This document shows positions 35,403 through 44,579 of a stretch of DNA of 60,612 nt, one piece after another (position 1 is the stretch's first letter; each line of letters opens with the position of its first letter). Made by a program: the position numbers and the translations under genes. Source of the stretch: an uncultured Alphaproteobacteria bacterium (lineage in GTDB: Bacteria; Pseudomonadota; Alphaproteobacteria; HIMB59); the NCBI GenBank assembly GCA_902619375.1, contig CACNEB010000008.1, positions 1 through 60,612 of the forward strand. The letters are read 5' to 3'. A model generated the notes under the pieces. The model was given only the letters and a program-made list of their open reading frames with translations, had not been told where the DNA came from and did no database searches.

Positions 35403-37756
35403 TGTTAAAAATAACAGGTTATAGCGATAAATACTCAGCTCATCCAGGTGAAGAAGTTAAATTTTATATTAATGCTGAATACAATGATAGTTATGAAGTT
35501 CAATTAGTCCGTCTTATACACGGTGATACAAATCCTGAAGGCCCTGGGTATAAAGAAGCTGAAATAGATGCCAGTTGTAATGGAACTTATCAAGGGAAAA
35601 ACCAGAGAATACATGGTGGATCGTACATCATCATGCCTCAGCATGATAATTTAAATTTAGAGAGCTTTACTATGCAAGCTTATATTTTTCCTACAACGCC
35701 AGATAAAGGTAGACAAGGAATTTTCACTAAATTTAATGAAGAAGAAAAAAAAGGCTATGGTCTCTTCATTAATGATGAGGGATGTTTATCTGTAGAAATA
35801 GGAGATGGATCTCAGGTTGTTACTGTCTCCTCAGAAAAAAAACTTTTAAGAAAAGTTTGGTATCTGGTAATTGCAACATTTGATGCACAATCAAGAAGGC
35901 TTACCCTTCACCAAGAACCTAGGGTTACATCCACAAATGGTGGTTTAGGTATGGCTATTTTGAATCCAATTGAAGAAACCTCAGCTATTATTGAGACCAC
36001 TAGTTCAGTTTTACCTGCCGCTAATGATGCTCCATTGTTAATTGCAGCTACTACATTAAATAATAGATCTGGTAGGCACATTTCCGGAGGTCATTTTAAA
36101 GAAGTACCTCATCCCATTGAATTACCTGAGCAAACCAAGACTTTTAATGGCAAGATAGACAGACCTAGATTATCTAATATCGCGCTATCGAAGGCTGAGA
36201 TCGAAACACTTGCATCAAGCTATGATGAGTGTAATACCACTGTCAGGTCAACAGTCGTAGGCGCTTGGGACTTTCATGCGAATATTGGCAAAAACATTGC
36301 TTCAACAAAGATTGTTGATACTTCTCCAAATAATCACCACGGATTTATTATTAATATGCCAAACAGAGGTATGACAGGACATAACTGGACAGCGGATGAA
36401 ATGGTTTTCCATCACAAACCTGAAGAGTACGGAGCTATCCATTTCCATGATGATGATATCGATGATGCAAGATGGGATGTTGATTTTACATTAAAAATCC
36501 CAGAGGGTCTGAAAAGTGGTGTGTATGCTGCTCGACTTAGAGTTGATGGAAGAGAAGAGTCAGAAAATGAAGATTATATTCCTTTTTGTGTAAAACCTCC
36601 AAGAGGGACAGCCACAGCTAAAATTTTATTTCTCTTACCCACAAACAGTTATATGGCTTACTCCAATGATAATCTTGGAACTAATTCTGTCGTAGCTCAA
36701 TTACTCGCAGGTAAAGTTCCTGTGCTAGAACCTGCAGATTTATATTTAAATGAACACAGAGAATATGGTTTATCAACTTACTCACTTCACTCTGATGGAC
36801 ATGGTGTATCTATTTCATCAAGACTTAGACCAATCCTTAATATGAGACCTAAATACAGACACTGGCTTTCTCCATCATTATGGCAACTAAATGCCGACTT
36901 ACATTTAACAGACTGGCTTGAGGAAAAGGGCTTTGAGTTTGATGTTCTTACAGATGAAGATTTGGAACATGAAGGTATAAATTTATTAAATCGTTATAAA
37001 GTCGTGATGACTGGAAGTCACCCTGAGTATTCATCTGAGAAATATATGGACGCCTTAGAGTCCTATCAAATGCAAGGTGGTAGATGTTTTTATTTAGGTT
37101 CGGATGGATTTTACTGGATTAGTGAATATCATCCAGACAACTCCAATATTACTGAAGTACGAAAAGGTGAGGCTGGCACAAGAGCATGGACATCTAACCC
37201 AGGTGAATACAATAATGCCTTTGATGGTAAATATGGAGGTATGTGGAGAGCTCGAGGAAGAATACCTTCTAAAGTTTGTGGTTTAACTTTTACATCATAT
37301 GGATTTGACGTTTCTTCATACTACAAAAGAGAAGAAGATAGCTTTAAACCTGAATGTTCATGGATCTTTGAAGGGATTGGAGCAGATGAGGTAATTGGTG
37401 ACTTTGGTTTAGTTGGTGGAGGGGCTGCTGGTTTAGAATTAGATAGGTATGACTTAGAGTTTGGAACTCCACATAATGCATATTATTTGGCTCGTTCACA
37501 AGATCACTCTAATATGATGTTGCAAGTTAACGAGGAAATACACTTTGCTGTTCGCGGCTACTATGGCGGTGGTCATGAAAATCCAATGGTAAGAGCTGAT
37601 ATGATTTACTATAAAACACCTAACAACGGAGCTATGTTTGCACCAGGGTCTTTGGCTTGGTGCGGTAGTCTTTCACATAATAATTATAATAATAATGTCT
37701 CCAGAATTATGGAAAACACTCTTAAAGGTTTTTTAAAGGACGGGCCTTTACCTTAA
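35402..37756 (+). CDS. N,N-dimethylformamidase-type amidohydrolase large subunit
   Basis: A 784-aa protein with the family opening KITGYSDKYSAHPGEEVKFY, a LamG-like beta-sandwich region about 80-270, and a C-terminal glutaminase-like domain. In Paracoccus dimethylformamidase, iron is held by two Tyr and one Glu with a nearby His (numbers recalled as 399, 440, 521 and 519). The same order is seen here: Tyr420 in NSYMAYS, Tyr460 in LSTYSLH, His540 and Glu542 in GSHPEYSS, at a nearly constant offset. It hydrolyses N-substituted formamides to an amine and formate in known members; the natural substrate here is unknown. Confidence 0.85.
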   Translation: MLKITGYSDKYSAHPGEEVKFYINAEYNDSYEVQLVRLIHGDTNPEGPGYKEAEIDASCNGTYQGKNQRIHGGSYIIMPQHDNLNLESFTMQAYIFPTTPDKGRQGIFTKFNEEEKKGYGLFINDEGCLSVEIGDGSQVVTVSSEKKLLRKVWYLVIATFDAQSRRLTLHQEPRVTSTNGGLGMAILNPIEETSAIIETTSSVLPAANDAPLLIAATTLNNRSGRHISGGHFKEVPHPIELPEQTKTFNGKIDRPRLSNIALSKAEIETLASSYDECNTTVRSTVVGAWDFHANIGKNIASTKIVDTSPNNHHGFIINMPNRGMTGHNWTADEMVFHHKPEEYGAIHFHDDDIDDARWDVDFTLKIPEGLKSGVYAARLRVDGREESENEDYIPFCVKPPRGTATAKILFLLPTNSYMAYSNDNLGTNSVVAQLLAGKVPVLEPADLYLNEHREYGLSTYSLHSDGHGVSISSRLRPILNMRPKYRHWLSPSLWQLNADLHLTDWLEEKGFEFDVLTDEDLEHEGINLLNRYKVVMTGSHPEYSSEKYMDALESYQMQGGRCFYLGSDGFYWISEYHPDNSNITEVRKGEAGTRAWTSNPGEYNNAFDGKYGGMWRARGRIPSKVCGLTFTSYGFDVSSYYKREEDSFKPECSWIFEGIGADEVIGDFGLVGGGAAGLELDRYDLEFGTPHNAYYLARSQDHSNMMLQVNEEIHFAVRGYYGGGHENPMVRADMIYYKTPNNGAMFAPGSLAWCGSLSHNNYNNNVSRIMENTLKGFLKDGPLP

Positions 37757-37759
37757 ATT

Positions 37760-38119
37760 ATGAAAAAACAAAATATGCAGGAGATCCCATGGGGAAAAGA
37801 AACACTTGGAGCTCTTGATACTCCTTTAAATGAACTAGAAAAAAAAGCACTTCAAAATTTAGACGTAGATAAATTAAATGATATGGCAGAGTGCCTTTTT
37901 GCTTTAAATAACAGGCATTATGGTCCTATACCTGGAACATATATGGTCATGTGTGTTGAACCCGGTAAGACCTGGTGTGTTGGACAGCTCAGTGCTGATA
38001 GAGCAAAACCTTTTGTTCTTTTTCCTGAACTTGTTTTCGACTCAGTTGAAAAAGCAACAAAAGCTGCCGAAGCTCTAAAGGCTGAAAAAGCTGAGGGCGT
38101 ACCCTGTAGAAATATCTAA
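37760..38119 (+). CDS. hypothetical protein in amidohydrolase operon
   Basis: An unrecognised soluble 119-aa protein, starting three bases after the large subunit stop. Conserved-looking features are YGPIPGTYMVMCVEPGKTWC and a basic helix near the C-terminus (KATKAAEALKAEKAEGVPC). The tight spacing suggests an accessory role in the amidohydrolase operon. Confidence 0.6.
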   Translation: MKKQNMQEIPWGKETLGALDTPLNELEKKALQNLDVDKLNDMAECLFALNNRHYGPIPGTYMVMCVEPGKTWCVGQLSADRAKPFVLFPELVFDSVEKATKAAEALKAEKAEGVPCRNI

Positions 38120-38123
38120 CGAC

Positions 38124-38399
38124 ATGGCTAAAGCCAATGTCATGATAGATAATCAAAAAACCAGAGTTACAGAGTGGTCTTTTGAAGTTGGGGACTCAAC
38201 TGGTCAGCATATCCATGAATACGATTATGTGGTAGTACCCTTGCTAGATGGGGAACTAAAAATTGTTAATCATGATGGCGAGGAAACAATTTCAAAACTA
38301 GCAAAAGGTGGATCTTACTTTAGAGAAAAGGGAGTTAACCACAATGTATTTAATAACAATGATTTTATTTATAAATTTATTGAGATAGAATTTAAATAG
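38124..38399 (+). CDS. small cupin-domain protein
   Basis: A 91-aa single cupin barrel with the first metal motif QHIHEYDYVVVPLLDGE (His29 and His31) and a second His in KGVNHNVFN. The upstream gene ends four bases before it, and the next gene starts at the base after its stop. It might bind a metal or small ligand or act as an isomerase; no specific function can be named. Confidence 0.75.
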   Translation: MAKANVMIDNQKTRVTEWSFEVGDSTGQHIHEYDYVVVPLLDGELKIVNHDGEETISKLAKGGSYFREKGVNHNVFNNNDFIYKFIEIEFK

Positions 38400-39353
38400 A
38401 TGGAAAAAAAATTAAGCGTAAGTTACAAAAAATCTGATTTGGATCAATTTGATAAAATTATTACTAATAAACAGACGGATCAAAAAGTTAAAGAATATTC
38501 CATAAAAGAAGCAATTGAAAAGTCAAAAAAAGAATATAGTCACTTGACGAACTCACAAGTTTCTACTGATATGAGACTCTATATGTTTCAGACCGGCACA
38601 CTAAAAACAAAAATGAAATATATAAAAATGAACCAATCTAATGAGGATTTTGAGATACCTGTTCCATGGTTTTTGATAAGACACCCAAAAGGGGATGTGG
38701 TAATTGACGGAGGCAATGCAAAAGAGGTTAGTGAAGATAAACATGCTCATTGGGGTTCTGTTGTTGCGGCTTATGATCCAATTATGGGCAAAACAGAAAA
38801 TTGTATTGATCAGCTTAATTCTATTGGGGTTAATCCAGCAGGTATAAAATATGTCTTACATTCTCATCTTCACCTCGATCACTCAGGCGGTGTTGGAAGG
38901 TTTCCTAATGCAACACACCTAGTTCAACAGAAGGAATATGATTATGCCTTTAATCCTGATTGGTTCTCGAAGCCCGCATATATTAGAAAAGACTTTGATA
39001 AACCCGGAATTAATTGGAAATTTTTAAGAGATAAAAATGATGACTTTTATGACTTATATGGCGACGGATCAATAATTGTAATTTTTACTCCGGGGCATGC
39101 ACCTGGTCATCAGTCTTTTTTAGTAAATTTACCAAATTCAGGTTATGTATTGCTTACTATAGATGCAGCTTACACAATGGATCATTGGAACAATTTAACA
39201 CTACCAGGTCTTGTTTGCTCTGCTGTTGACGTTGTTGACTCTGTAAAAAAACTCAAAAAAATTGCAAAAGACAAAAATGCTACAGTAGTCACTGGGCATG
39301 ACCCGCATGCATGGGAAGAATTTAAAAAAGCTCCAATGTTTTATTACGACTAA
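38400..39353 (+). CDS. metallo-beta-lactamase fold hydrolase, AHL-lactonase-like family
   Basis: A 317-aa binuclear-zinc hydrolase: VIDGGNA, LHSHLHLDHSGGVG (HxHxDH), TPGHAPGHQSF, LLTIDAAY and VVTGHDPH supply the ligands in the order of the AttM/AiiA lactonase family. Family length is about 250-280, and the extra ~60 residues are N-terminal. Quorum quenching is one possibility, but the amidohydrolase operon context favours hydrolysis of a catabolic lactone or ester. It is the last gene before the xylose isomerase. Confidence 0.85.
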   Translation: MEKKLSVSYKKSDLDQFDKIITNKQTDQKVKEYSIKEAIEKSKKEYSHLTNSQVSTDMRLYMFQTGTLKTKMKYIKMNQSNEDFEIPVPWFLIRHPKGDVVIDGGNAKEVSEDKHAHWGSVVAAYDPIMGKTENCIDQLNSIGVNPAGIKYVLHSHLHLDHSGGVGRFPNATHLVQQKEYDYAFNPDWFSKPAYIRKDFDKPGINWKFLRDKNDDFYDLYGDGSIIVIFTPGHAPGHQSFLVNLPNSGYVLLTIDAAYTMDHWNNLTLPGLVCSAVDVVDSVKKLKKIAKDKNATVVTGHDPHAWEEFKKAPMFYYD

Positions 39354-39356
39354 TTT

Positions 39357-40664
39357 ATGTCTGACTATTTCAAAGATATACCTACAATTAAATATGAAGG
39401 TAGAGACTCTACAAATCCACTTTCATTTAAATTTTATGATGCAAATAAAAAAATTCTAGGAAAAACATTAGAGGAACATCTGAGAATGGCAGTGTGTTAC
39501 TGGCACACTTTTAATTGGCCGGGTGGTGACCCTTTTGGAGGACAGACTTTTTTAAGACCATGGATGGAAGCAGGAGATAAAATAGAACAAGCAAAAGATA
39601 AGCTCAATAATGCATTCGAATTTTTTGAAAAATTAGGAATACCATATTTCTGTTTTCATGATGTAGATGTTGCTCCAGAGGGTGAAAGTTTTTCAGAGAC
39701 AGAAAAAATTCAAAAAACTATTATTGATGAAATTTCAAAAAAACTTGAAACAAGTAATGTAAAACTTCTTTGGGGAACAGCAAATTTATTCAGCCATCGC
39801 AGATACATGTCTGGTGCTGCTACTAACCCTGATCCTGATGTTTTTCAATATGCAGCTGCTCAAGTGAAGATGTGTATGGAAAACACAATGTTTTTAGGTG
39901 GACAAAATTATGTTTTATGGGGAGGCAGAGAGGGTTACGAAACAATTCTAAATACTAATATGAAACAAGAATATGATCAGCTTGGTAGATTTTTGAACAT
40001 GGTAGCTGAGCATAAACACAAAATTGGTTTCAAGGGTTTACTTCTGATTGAGCCTAAACCTCATGAGCCAACGAAACATCAATATGATTTTGACTCTGCT
40101 AATGTTTTCGCATTTCTTCAAAAATATGGTTTAGAAAAAGAATTCAAGCTAAATATCGAGCAAAATCATGCTATTTTAGCAAAACATTCATTCGAGCACG
40201 AGATTGCATATGCACTTTCCAATGACATCTTTGGGAGTATTGATATTAACAGAGGAGACTATTTAGTAGGATGGGACACAGACCAATTCCCAAACAATGT
40301 AGAAGAATTAGTTTTGCCTTTTTACTACATTTTTAAAAATGGTGGTTTTTCTTCAGGAGGTCTTAACATGGATGCTAAGATTAGAAGACAATCAATAGAT
40401 CCTGAGGATCTATTCTATGCACATATTGGCTCTATGGATACTTGTGCAAGAACTCTTATTACTGTTGAAAAAATGATTAATGATGGTAATTATGAAAATT
40501 TTTTAAAACAAAGATATGAACAGTGGGCCTCTGAAAAACAACTCATGACTTCAATGTCTCTTGAAGATATTCATAAAAATGTCATTGCTAAAAATATAAA
40601 CCCTCAACCAAAGTCCGGTCGCCAAGAATATCTTGAAAATCTAATTAATTCTTTTGTCGATTGA
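39357..40664 (+). CDS. xylA: xylose isomerase
   Basis: A 435-aa class II xylose isomerase, converting D-xylose to D-xylulose. [13 protein letters not shown] holds the active-site His and Asp, [11 protein letters not shown] the Glu region, [16 protein letters not shown] the first metal Glu, LNIEQNHA the second metal Glu-His pair, and [17 protein letters not shown] the Asp ligands. The C-terminal [12 protein letters not shown] also fits. No xylulokinase gene is in the window. It is followed by HAD and AKR genes with near-zero spacing. Confidence 0.95.
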   Translation: MSDYFKDIPTIKYEGRDSTNPLSFKFYDANKKILGKTLEEHLRMAVCYWHTFNWPGGDPFGGQTFLRPWMEAGDKIEQAKDKLNNAFEFFEKLGIPYFCFHDVDVAPEGESFSETEKIQKTIIDEISKKLETSNVKLLWGTANLFSHRRYMSGAATNPDPDVFQYAAAQVKMCMENTMFLGGQNYVLWGGREGYETILNTNMKQEYDQLGRFLNMVAEHKHKIGFKGLLLIEPKPHEPTKHQYDFDSANVFAFLQKYGLEKEFKLNIEQNHAILAKHSFEHEIAYALSNDIFGSIDINRGDYLVGWDTDQFPNNVEELVLPFYYIFKNGGFSSGGLNMDAKIRRQSIDPEDLFYAHIGSMDTCARTLITVEKMINDGNYENFLKQRYEQWASEKQLMTSMSLEDIHKNVIAKNINPQPKSGRQEYLENLINSFVD

Positions 40665-40668
40665 GTCG

Positions 40669-41274
40669 ATGAAAATTACAAAATTTCTATTTGATTTAGG
40701 TAATGTTTTTTTTGATTGGGATCCACATTATGTATTTAAAAATATCATTCCTGATCAAACTAAAAGAGAATATTTTATGAATACAATCGCGTTCCCTCAT
40801 TTAGATATGAGATGCGATGCTGGAATAAAAATTGATGACGCAGTTAAAGATGCAATAAAAAATTTCCCTAATTATGAGAATGAAATAAAGCAATATTATC
40901 CAAATCACAGGAATATGGTTAACGGGGTTTATGAAGATACAGTTGATATTTTTCGAAAAATAAAATCAAGTGGTTACCCCTGCTATGTCTTGTCAAACTG
41001 GTCAGATGAGACTTATGAGGGTATGGAAGATCAACACCCATTCCTGAAAGAATTTGATGATAAAATTATCTCTGGTAGAGAGTTTTTAGTAAAACCAGAC
41101 CCTGAAATTTATAAATTAGCGATTTCAAGATTTAATTTAACACCTGAACAAACTCTTTTCATTGATGATCGTATTGAAAATATTGAGGCGGCGCAATCAC
41201 TTGGCTTTCAAACTATTCATTTAACTGACCCACTGAAAATAAAAAGTCAAATAGCAAGTCATATAATTGTTTAA
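40669..41274 (+). CDS. HAD-family hydrolase (subfamily IA)
   Basis: A 201-aa phosphatase-type HAD protein with FLFDLGNVFFDWDP (Asp nucleophile in the YihX-like DxGNV motif), CYVLSNWSDE (motif II), KPDPEIYKLA (motif III Lys) and LFIDDRIENI (motif IV). I chose the ATG at 40669 because the only earlier start is a TTG at 40654 overlapping xylA. It likely removes phosphate from a sugar phosphate or similar; substrate unknown. Confidence 0.85.
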   Translation: MKITKFLFDLGNVFFDWDPHYVFKNIIPDQTKREYFMNTIAFPHLDMRCDAGIKIDDAVKDAIKNFPNYENEIKQYYPNHRNMVNGVYEDTVDIFRKIKSSGYPCYVLSNWSDETYEGMEDQHPFLKEFDDKIISGREFLVKPDPEIYKLAISRFNLTPEQTLFIDDRIENIEAAQSLGFQTIHLTDPLKIKSQIASHIIV

Positions 41275-42220
41275 ATTAGACAATAAAATAGGCCTAGGAT
41301 TGGCTTCTCTTGGGAGGCCCGGGTATATAAACATTGGTCATAGTTCAGATTTAGGCAGCGACATATCAAAAAATTCTATGAGATCTCATTGTCACGAAGT
41401 ACTTAGTCATGCTTACAAAAAAGGTATTCGATATTTCGATGCGGCAAGGGTATATGGAGATGCTGAGGAATTTTTATCTAGTTGGATTAGAGCTCAAAAA
41501 CAATTTGATGGTTTTGTGGGGTCTAAGTGGGGCTATGAATATTTAGCAAATTGGGAAGTTCAGGCAGATCAACATGAAAGAAAAGATCACTCGGTTGAAT
41601 TTTTAAAACAACAATGGGTGGAGACAAGACTTAATTTAGGAAAAAGTATTGATCTTTATCACATACATTCTGTCAATTCAGAAAGTAAAGTCTTAGATGA
41701 TATTAATGTTCTAAAGGAGCTTGAGACAATAAAAAAAAATGGAATAGAAATAGGAATCTCAACAACCGGACCAGATCAAGAGAAAACAATTAATGACCTT
41801 TTAATTAAGAATGAAAAACTTAATCTATTTTCTTTTTTACAAACGACTATTAATATCTTTGATCAATCTTGTATTTCAATTTTAAAAGAAGTATCTGAAA
41901 AAAAGATAAATGTAATCGCAAAAGAGATTTTCTCAAATGGAAGACTAACTAATTCAAATAAAGAATTTCATCAAAATAAAATTAACGAATTAAAGTCAGT
42001 TGCCTCATCTATGGATTTAACTTTGGAGCAATTGTCTTATCTCTGGGTTTATCGATTACCATTTGTTAAAATTTGTCTAACAGGAGCGTCAACAATCAAA
42101 CAGTTGGATGAAAATTTAAGTTGTCTTGAAAAAATAGATACCGAATTGCCCTCTCTTGGGTCTTTTAGCCTGTCCACTCAAGATTATTGGGAAACACGTA
42201 AAAAACTAAGTTGGAATTAA
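41267..42220 (+). CDS. aldo/keto reductase
   Basis: A 317-aa NAD(P)H-dependent reductase of the AKR fold with active-site Asp-Tyr in YFDAARVYGDAE, Lys in GSKWGYEY and His in DLYHIHSV. C-terminal ICLTGASTIKQLDEN resembles the cofactor-binding GxxxxxQL region. It may act as an aldose or ketose dehydrogenase, in line with the xylose isomerase neighbour. The start is a TTG overlapping the HAD gene end by eight bases. It ends four bases into the convergent Gfo/Idh gene. Confidence 0.82.
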   Translation: MFKLDNKIGLGLASLGRPGYINIGHSSDLGSDISKNSMRSHCHEVLSHAYKKGIRYFDAARVYGDAEEFLSSWIRAQKQFDGFVGSKWGYEYLANWEVQADQHERKDHSVEFLKQQWVETRLNLGKSIDLYHIHSVNSESKVLDDINVLKELETIKKNGIEIGISTTGPDQEKTINDLLIKNEKLNLFSFLQTTINIFDQSCISILKEVSEKKINVIAKEIFSNGRLTNSNKEFHQNKINELKSVASSMDLTLEQLSYLWVYRLPFVKICLTGASTIKQLDENLSCLEKIDTELPSLGSFSLSTQDYWETRKKLSWN

Positions 42221-43374
42221 TTGAAACTTACCCAGCTTGAATTTGATGAGCTAGAGGCGATTGACCTTTCGATAAATTTAATACCTTCAAGTCCATCTTC
42301 TACACTTGGAAAATGGTGATTTTCCTCATTAAATTTGCCATTTTTCTGATCAATTAGTGCATTAGCTACATCTGTATATATATTTGCAAAGCCCTCTAAA
42401 TATCCCTCGGGGTGTCCAGCAGGAATTCTAGTAACATCTCCTGCATCGCTCATAGCACCTGATCCACCCCTTGTAATTTTTTGTTTGGGTTCTCCAAATT
42501 TTGTAAAGTAAAGGTAATTTGGATCTTCTTGACACCATTCTAGTCCGGCCTTATTACCATAAATTCTTATTTGTAAATGATTTTCATTTCCTGGGGCTAC
42601 TTGAGAAGACCAAATAGTACCTTTTGCTCCTCCTTTAAATCGTATCGATATTTGAGCATTATCATCTAATTTTCTCCCAGGTACAAAAGATGTTAACTCT
42701 GCAGATATCTCCTCTGTATTGAGATCAGTTATAAACCTAATCAGATTGTAAGCATGAGTTCCAATGTCACCAATACATCCACCAGCACCTGATTGATTAG
42801 GATCAGTTCTCCAAGAGGCCTGTTTGTTTCCCCCATCATTAATTCTATTTTCTAAATCTTCAGTCAGCCAATCTTGAGCATACTCTGCTTGAATTACTCT
42901 TATTTCACCTAAGTCACCTCTCTTACAAAGAGCTCTGGCATTCCTAATCATGGGATAACCAGTGTAGTTATGAGTTAAAGCAAAAAGAACATTATTGTCT
43001 TTTTTACATTTTATTAGTTCCTCACATTGATTAACATTCATGGCGAGGGGTTTGTCACAAATTATGTTAAAGCCTTTCTCCATGAAAGCTTTAGCGATCG
43101 GATGGTGCATATGATTTGGTGTCACTATGGCTACAGCATCTATTTTATCCTCTCTGATCAATTCTTTTTCGACCATTTCAAGGTAGTCCTTATAATTCCT
43201 TTCATCTGCTATTCCAATATCTCTTCCAGAGGCTTGAGCTTTTTCAGGATTAGATGAAAAGGCACCAGCGACCAGTTCAAAGCGGTCATCAATTCTAGAT
43301 GCAATACGGTGAACCTCTCCAATAAATGCTCCTGACCCGCCACCAACCATTCCTAATTTTAATTTTTTGGTCAT
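42217..43374 (-). CDS. Gfo/Idh/MocA family oxidoreductase
   Basis: A 385-aa dehydrogenase. The N-terminal LKLGMVGGGSGAFIGEVHR binds NAD(P), CDKPLAMNVNQCEEL carries the family Lys, and GGCIGDIGTHAYNLIRF is typical of the C-terminal domain. I chose the ATG at 43374, four bases after the upstream gene's stop; a longer frame from 43449 would run 71 bp into that gene. Paired with the TIM-barrel protein upstream, which is a common combination for oxidation and isomerisation of sugars. Confidence 0.85.
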   Translation of the reverse strand: MTKKLKLGMVGGGSGAFIGEVHRIASRIDDRFELVAGAFSSNPEKAQASGRDIGIADERNYKDYLEMVEKELIREDKIDAVAIVTPNHMHHPIAKAFMEKGFNIICDKPLAMNVNQCEELIKCKKDNNVLFALTHNYTGYPMIRNARALCKRGDLGEIRVIQAEYAQDWLTEDLENRINDGGNKQASWRTDPNQSGAGGCIGDIGTHAYNLIRFITDLNTEEISAELTSFVPGRKLDDNAQISIRFKGGAKGTIWSSQVAPGNENHLQIRIYGNKAGLEWCQEDPNYLYFTKFGEPKQKITRGGSGAMSDAGDVTRIPAGHPEGYLEGFANIYTDVANALIDQKNGKFNEENHHFPSVEDGLEGIKFIERSIASSSSNSSWVSFN

Positions 43375-43378
43375 ATTA

Positions 43379-44431
43379 TCATTTAATTCCAAGCATTTTT
43401 TTGTTCGCATCTTGATCAGTCCCAGCATCGGCAAAATCATCGAAAGCATTCTCGGTCACTCTAATTAGATGATCTTTAATAAATACAGAACCCTCTTTAG
43501 CTCCGTCTTCAGGGTGTTTCAAAGCACACTCCCATTCTAAAACAGCCCATCCATCAAAGCCGTAAGTAGTAAGATTGGAGAAAATTGACTTGAAATCTAC
43601 TTGCCCATCTCCTAAAGACCTAAATCGACCTGCTCTGTTCTTCCAAGATTGAAATCCACTATAGACCCCTTGTTTACCAGTGGGATTGAGTTCTGCATCT
43701 TTGACATGAAACATTTTTATTTTCTCGTGATAAATATCAATATGCTGCAAATAATCTAAATGTTGCAAAACAAAGTGGCTTGGATCATATAACATGTTGC
43801 AGCGCTCATGATTACCTACTTTATCTAGAAACATTTCAAAAGTTATTCCATCAAAAAGATCCTCGCCTGGATGAATTTCATAACACAAATTCACCCCACA
43901 CTCATCAAATTCATTAAGAATTGGTTTCCACCTTTTAGCTAGTTCGTCAAATGCAGTTTCAACTAACCCTTCTGGTCTTTGAGGCCATGGATAAACATAT
44001 GGCCAAGCCAATGCTCCTGAAAAAGTAACATGTTCAGTCAATCCAAAATTTTTTGAAGCTTTAGCAGCCATCATTAATTGATCGACTGCCCATTGCTGCC
44101 TTGCAGATGGATTCCCTCTAACCTCTGAGGCTGCAAAACCATCAAATACTGAGTCATATGCAGGATGAACAGCTACAAGCTGACCTTGGAGATGCGTCGA
44201 TAGCTCAGTTAGATTTAAATTATAACTTTTAAGAGTCCCTTTTATTTCGTCACAGTAATCTTTGCTTTCAGATGCCTGTTTTAAATTAATTAACCTTTCA
44301 TCCCAACTAGGTATTTGAACACCTAAGTATCCCAAATCACTAGCCCATTTTGAGATATTCTCTAAATTGTTAAACGGAGCATCATCACCTGCAAATTGAG
44401 CTAAAAATATAGCTGGACCTTTAATAGACAT
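43379..44431 (-). CDS. sugar phosphate isomerase/epimerase-like TIM-barrel protein
   Basis: A 350-aa xylose-isomerase-like TIM-barrel enzyme. Metal ligands are visible as Glu in LCYEIHPGE, Asp/His in YDPSHFVLQ, His/Asp in MFHVKDAE and Glu in AVLEWECALK. This family includes IolE, hydroxypyruvate isomerase and sugar epimerases. It is divergent from the ABC importer at 44580 and probably co-regulated with it through the 148-bp space between. Exact reaction unknown. Confidence 0.85.
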   Translation of the reverse strand: MSIKGPAIFLAQFAGDDAPFNNLENISKWASDLGYLGVQIPSWDERLINLKQASESKDYCDEIKGTLKSYNLNLTELSTHLQGQLVAVHPAYDSVFDGFAASEVRGNPSARQQWAVDQLMMAAKASKNFGLTEHVTFSGALAWPYVYPWPQRPEGLVETAFDELAKRWKPILNEFDECGVNLCYEIHPGEDLFDGITFEMFLDKVGNHERCNMLYDPSHFVLQHLDYLQHIDIYHEKIKMFHVKDAELNPTGKQGVYSGFQSWKNRAGRFRSLGDGQVDFKSIFSNLTTYGFDGWAVLEWECALKHPEDGAKEGSVFIKDHLIRVTENAFDDFADAGTDQDANKKMLGIK

Positions 44432-44537
44432 CGCTTAACCCCCCTCCTGCGACAAACTATAATATTACAGTTAACTGCTATTTAAAATGTTTTTAAAACA
44501 ATGAATAATCTGCATTTATAAATATGTAAAAAGACTG

Positions 44538-44543
44538 TATAAT
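44538..44543 (+). promoter_or_regulatory. candidate -10 element upstream of the sugar-binding protein
   Basis: A consensus TATAAT lies 42 bases before the ATG at 44580, in the divergent intergenic space. No good -35 match is seen 17 bases upstream, so an activator may be required. Confidence 0.4.
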
Positions 44544-44579
44544 CAGCCTGTTTTGTTATTAAAGAGGAGGAATAATAAC

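Noticed and set aside
38400..39353. Calling the metallo-hydrolase a quorum-quenching lactonase
   Set aside because: The fold supports the family, but no quorum-sensing gene is near and the operon is catabolic.
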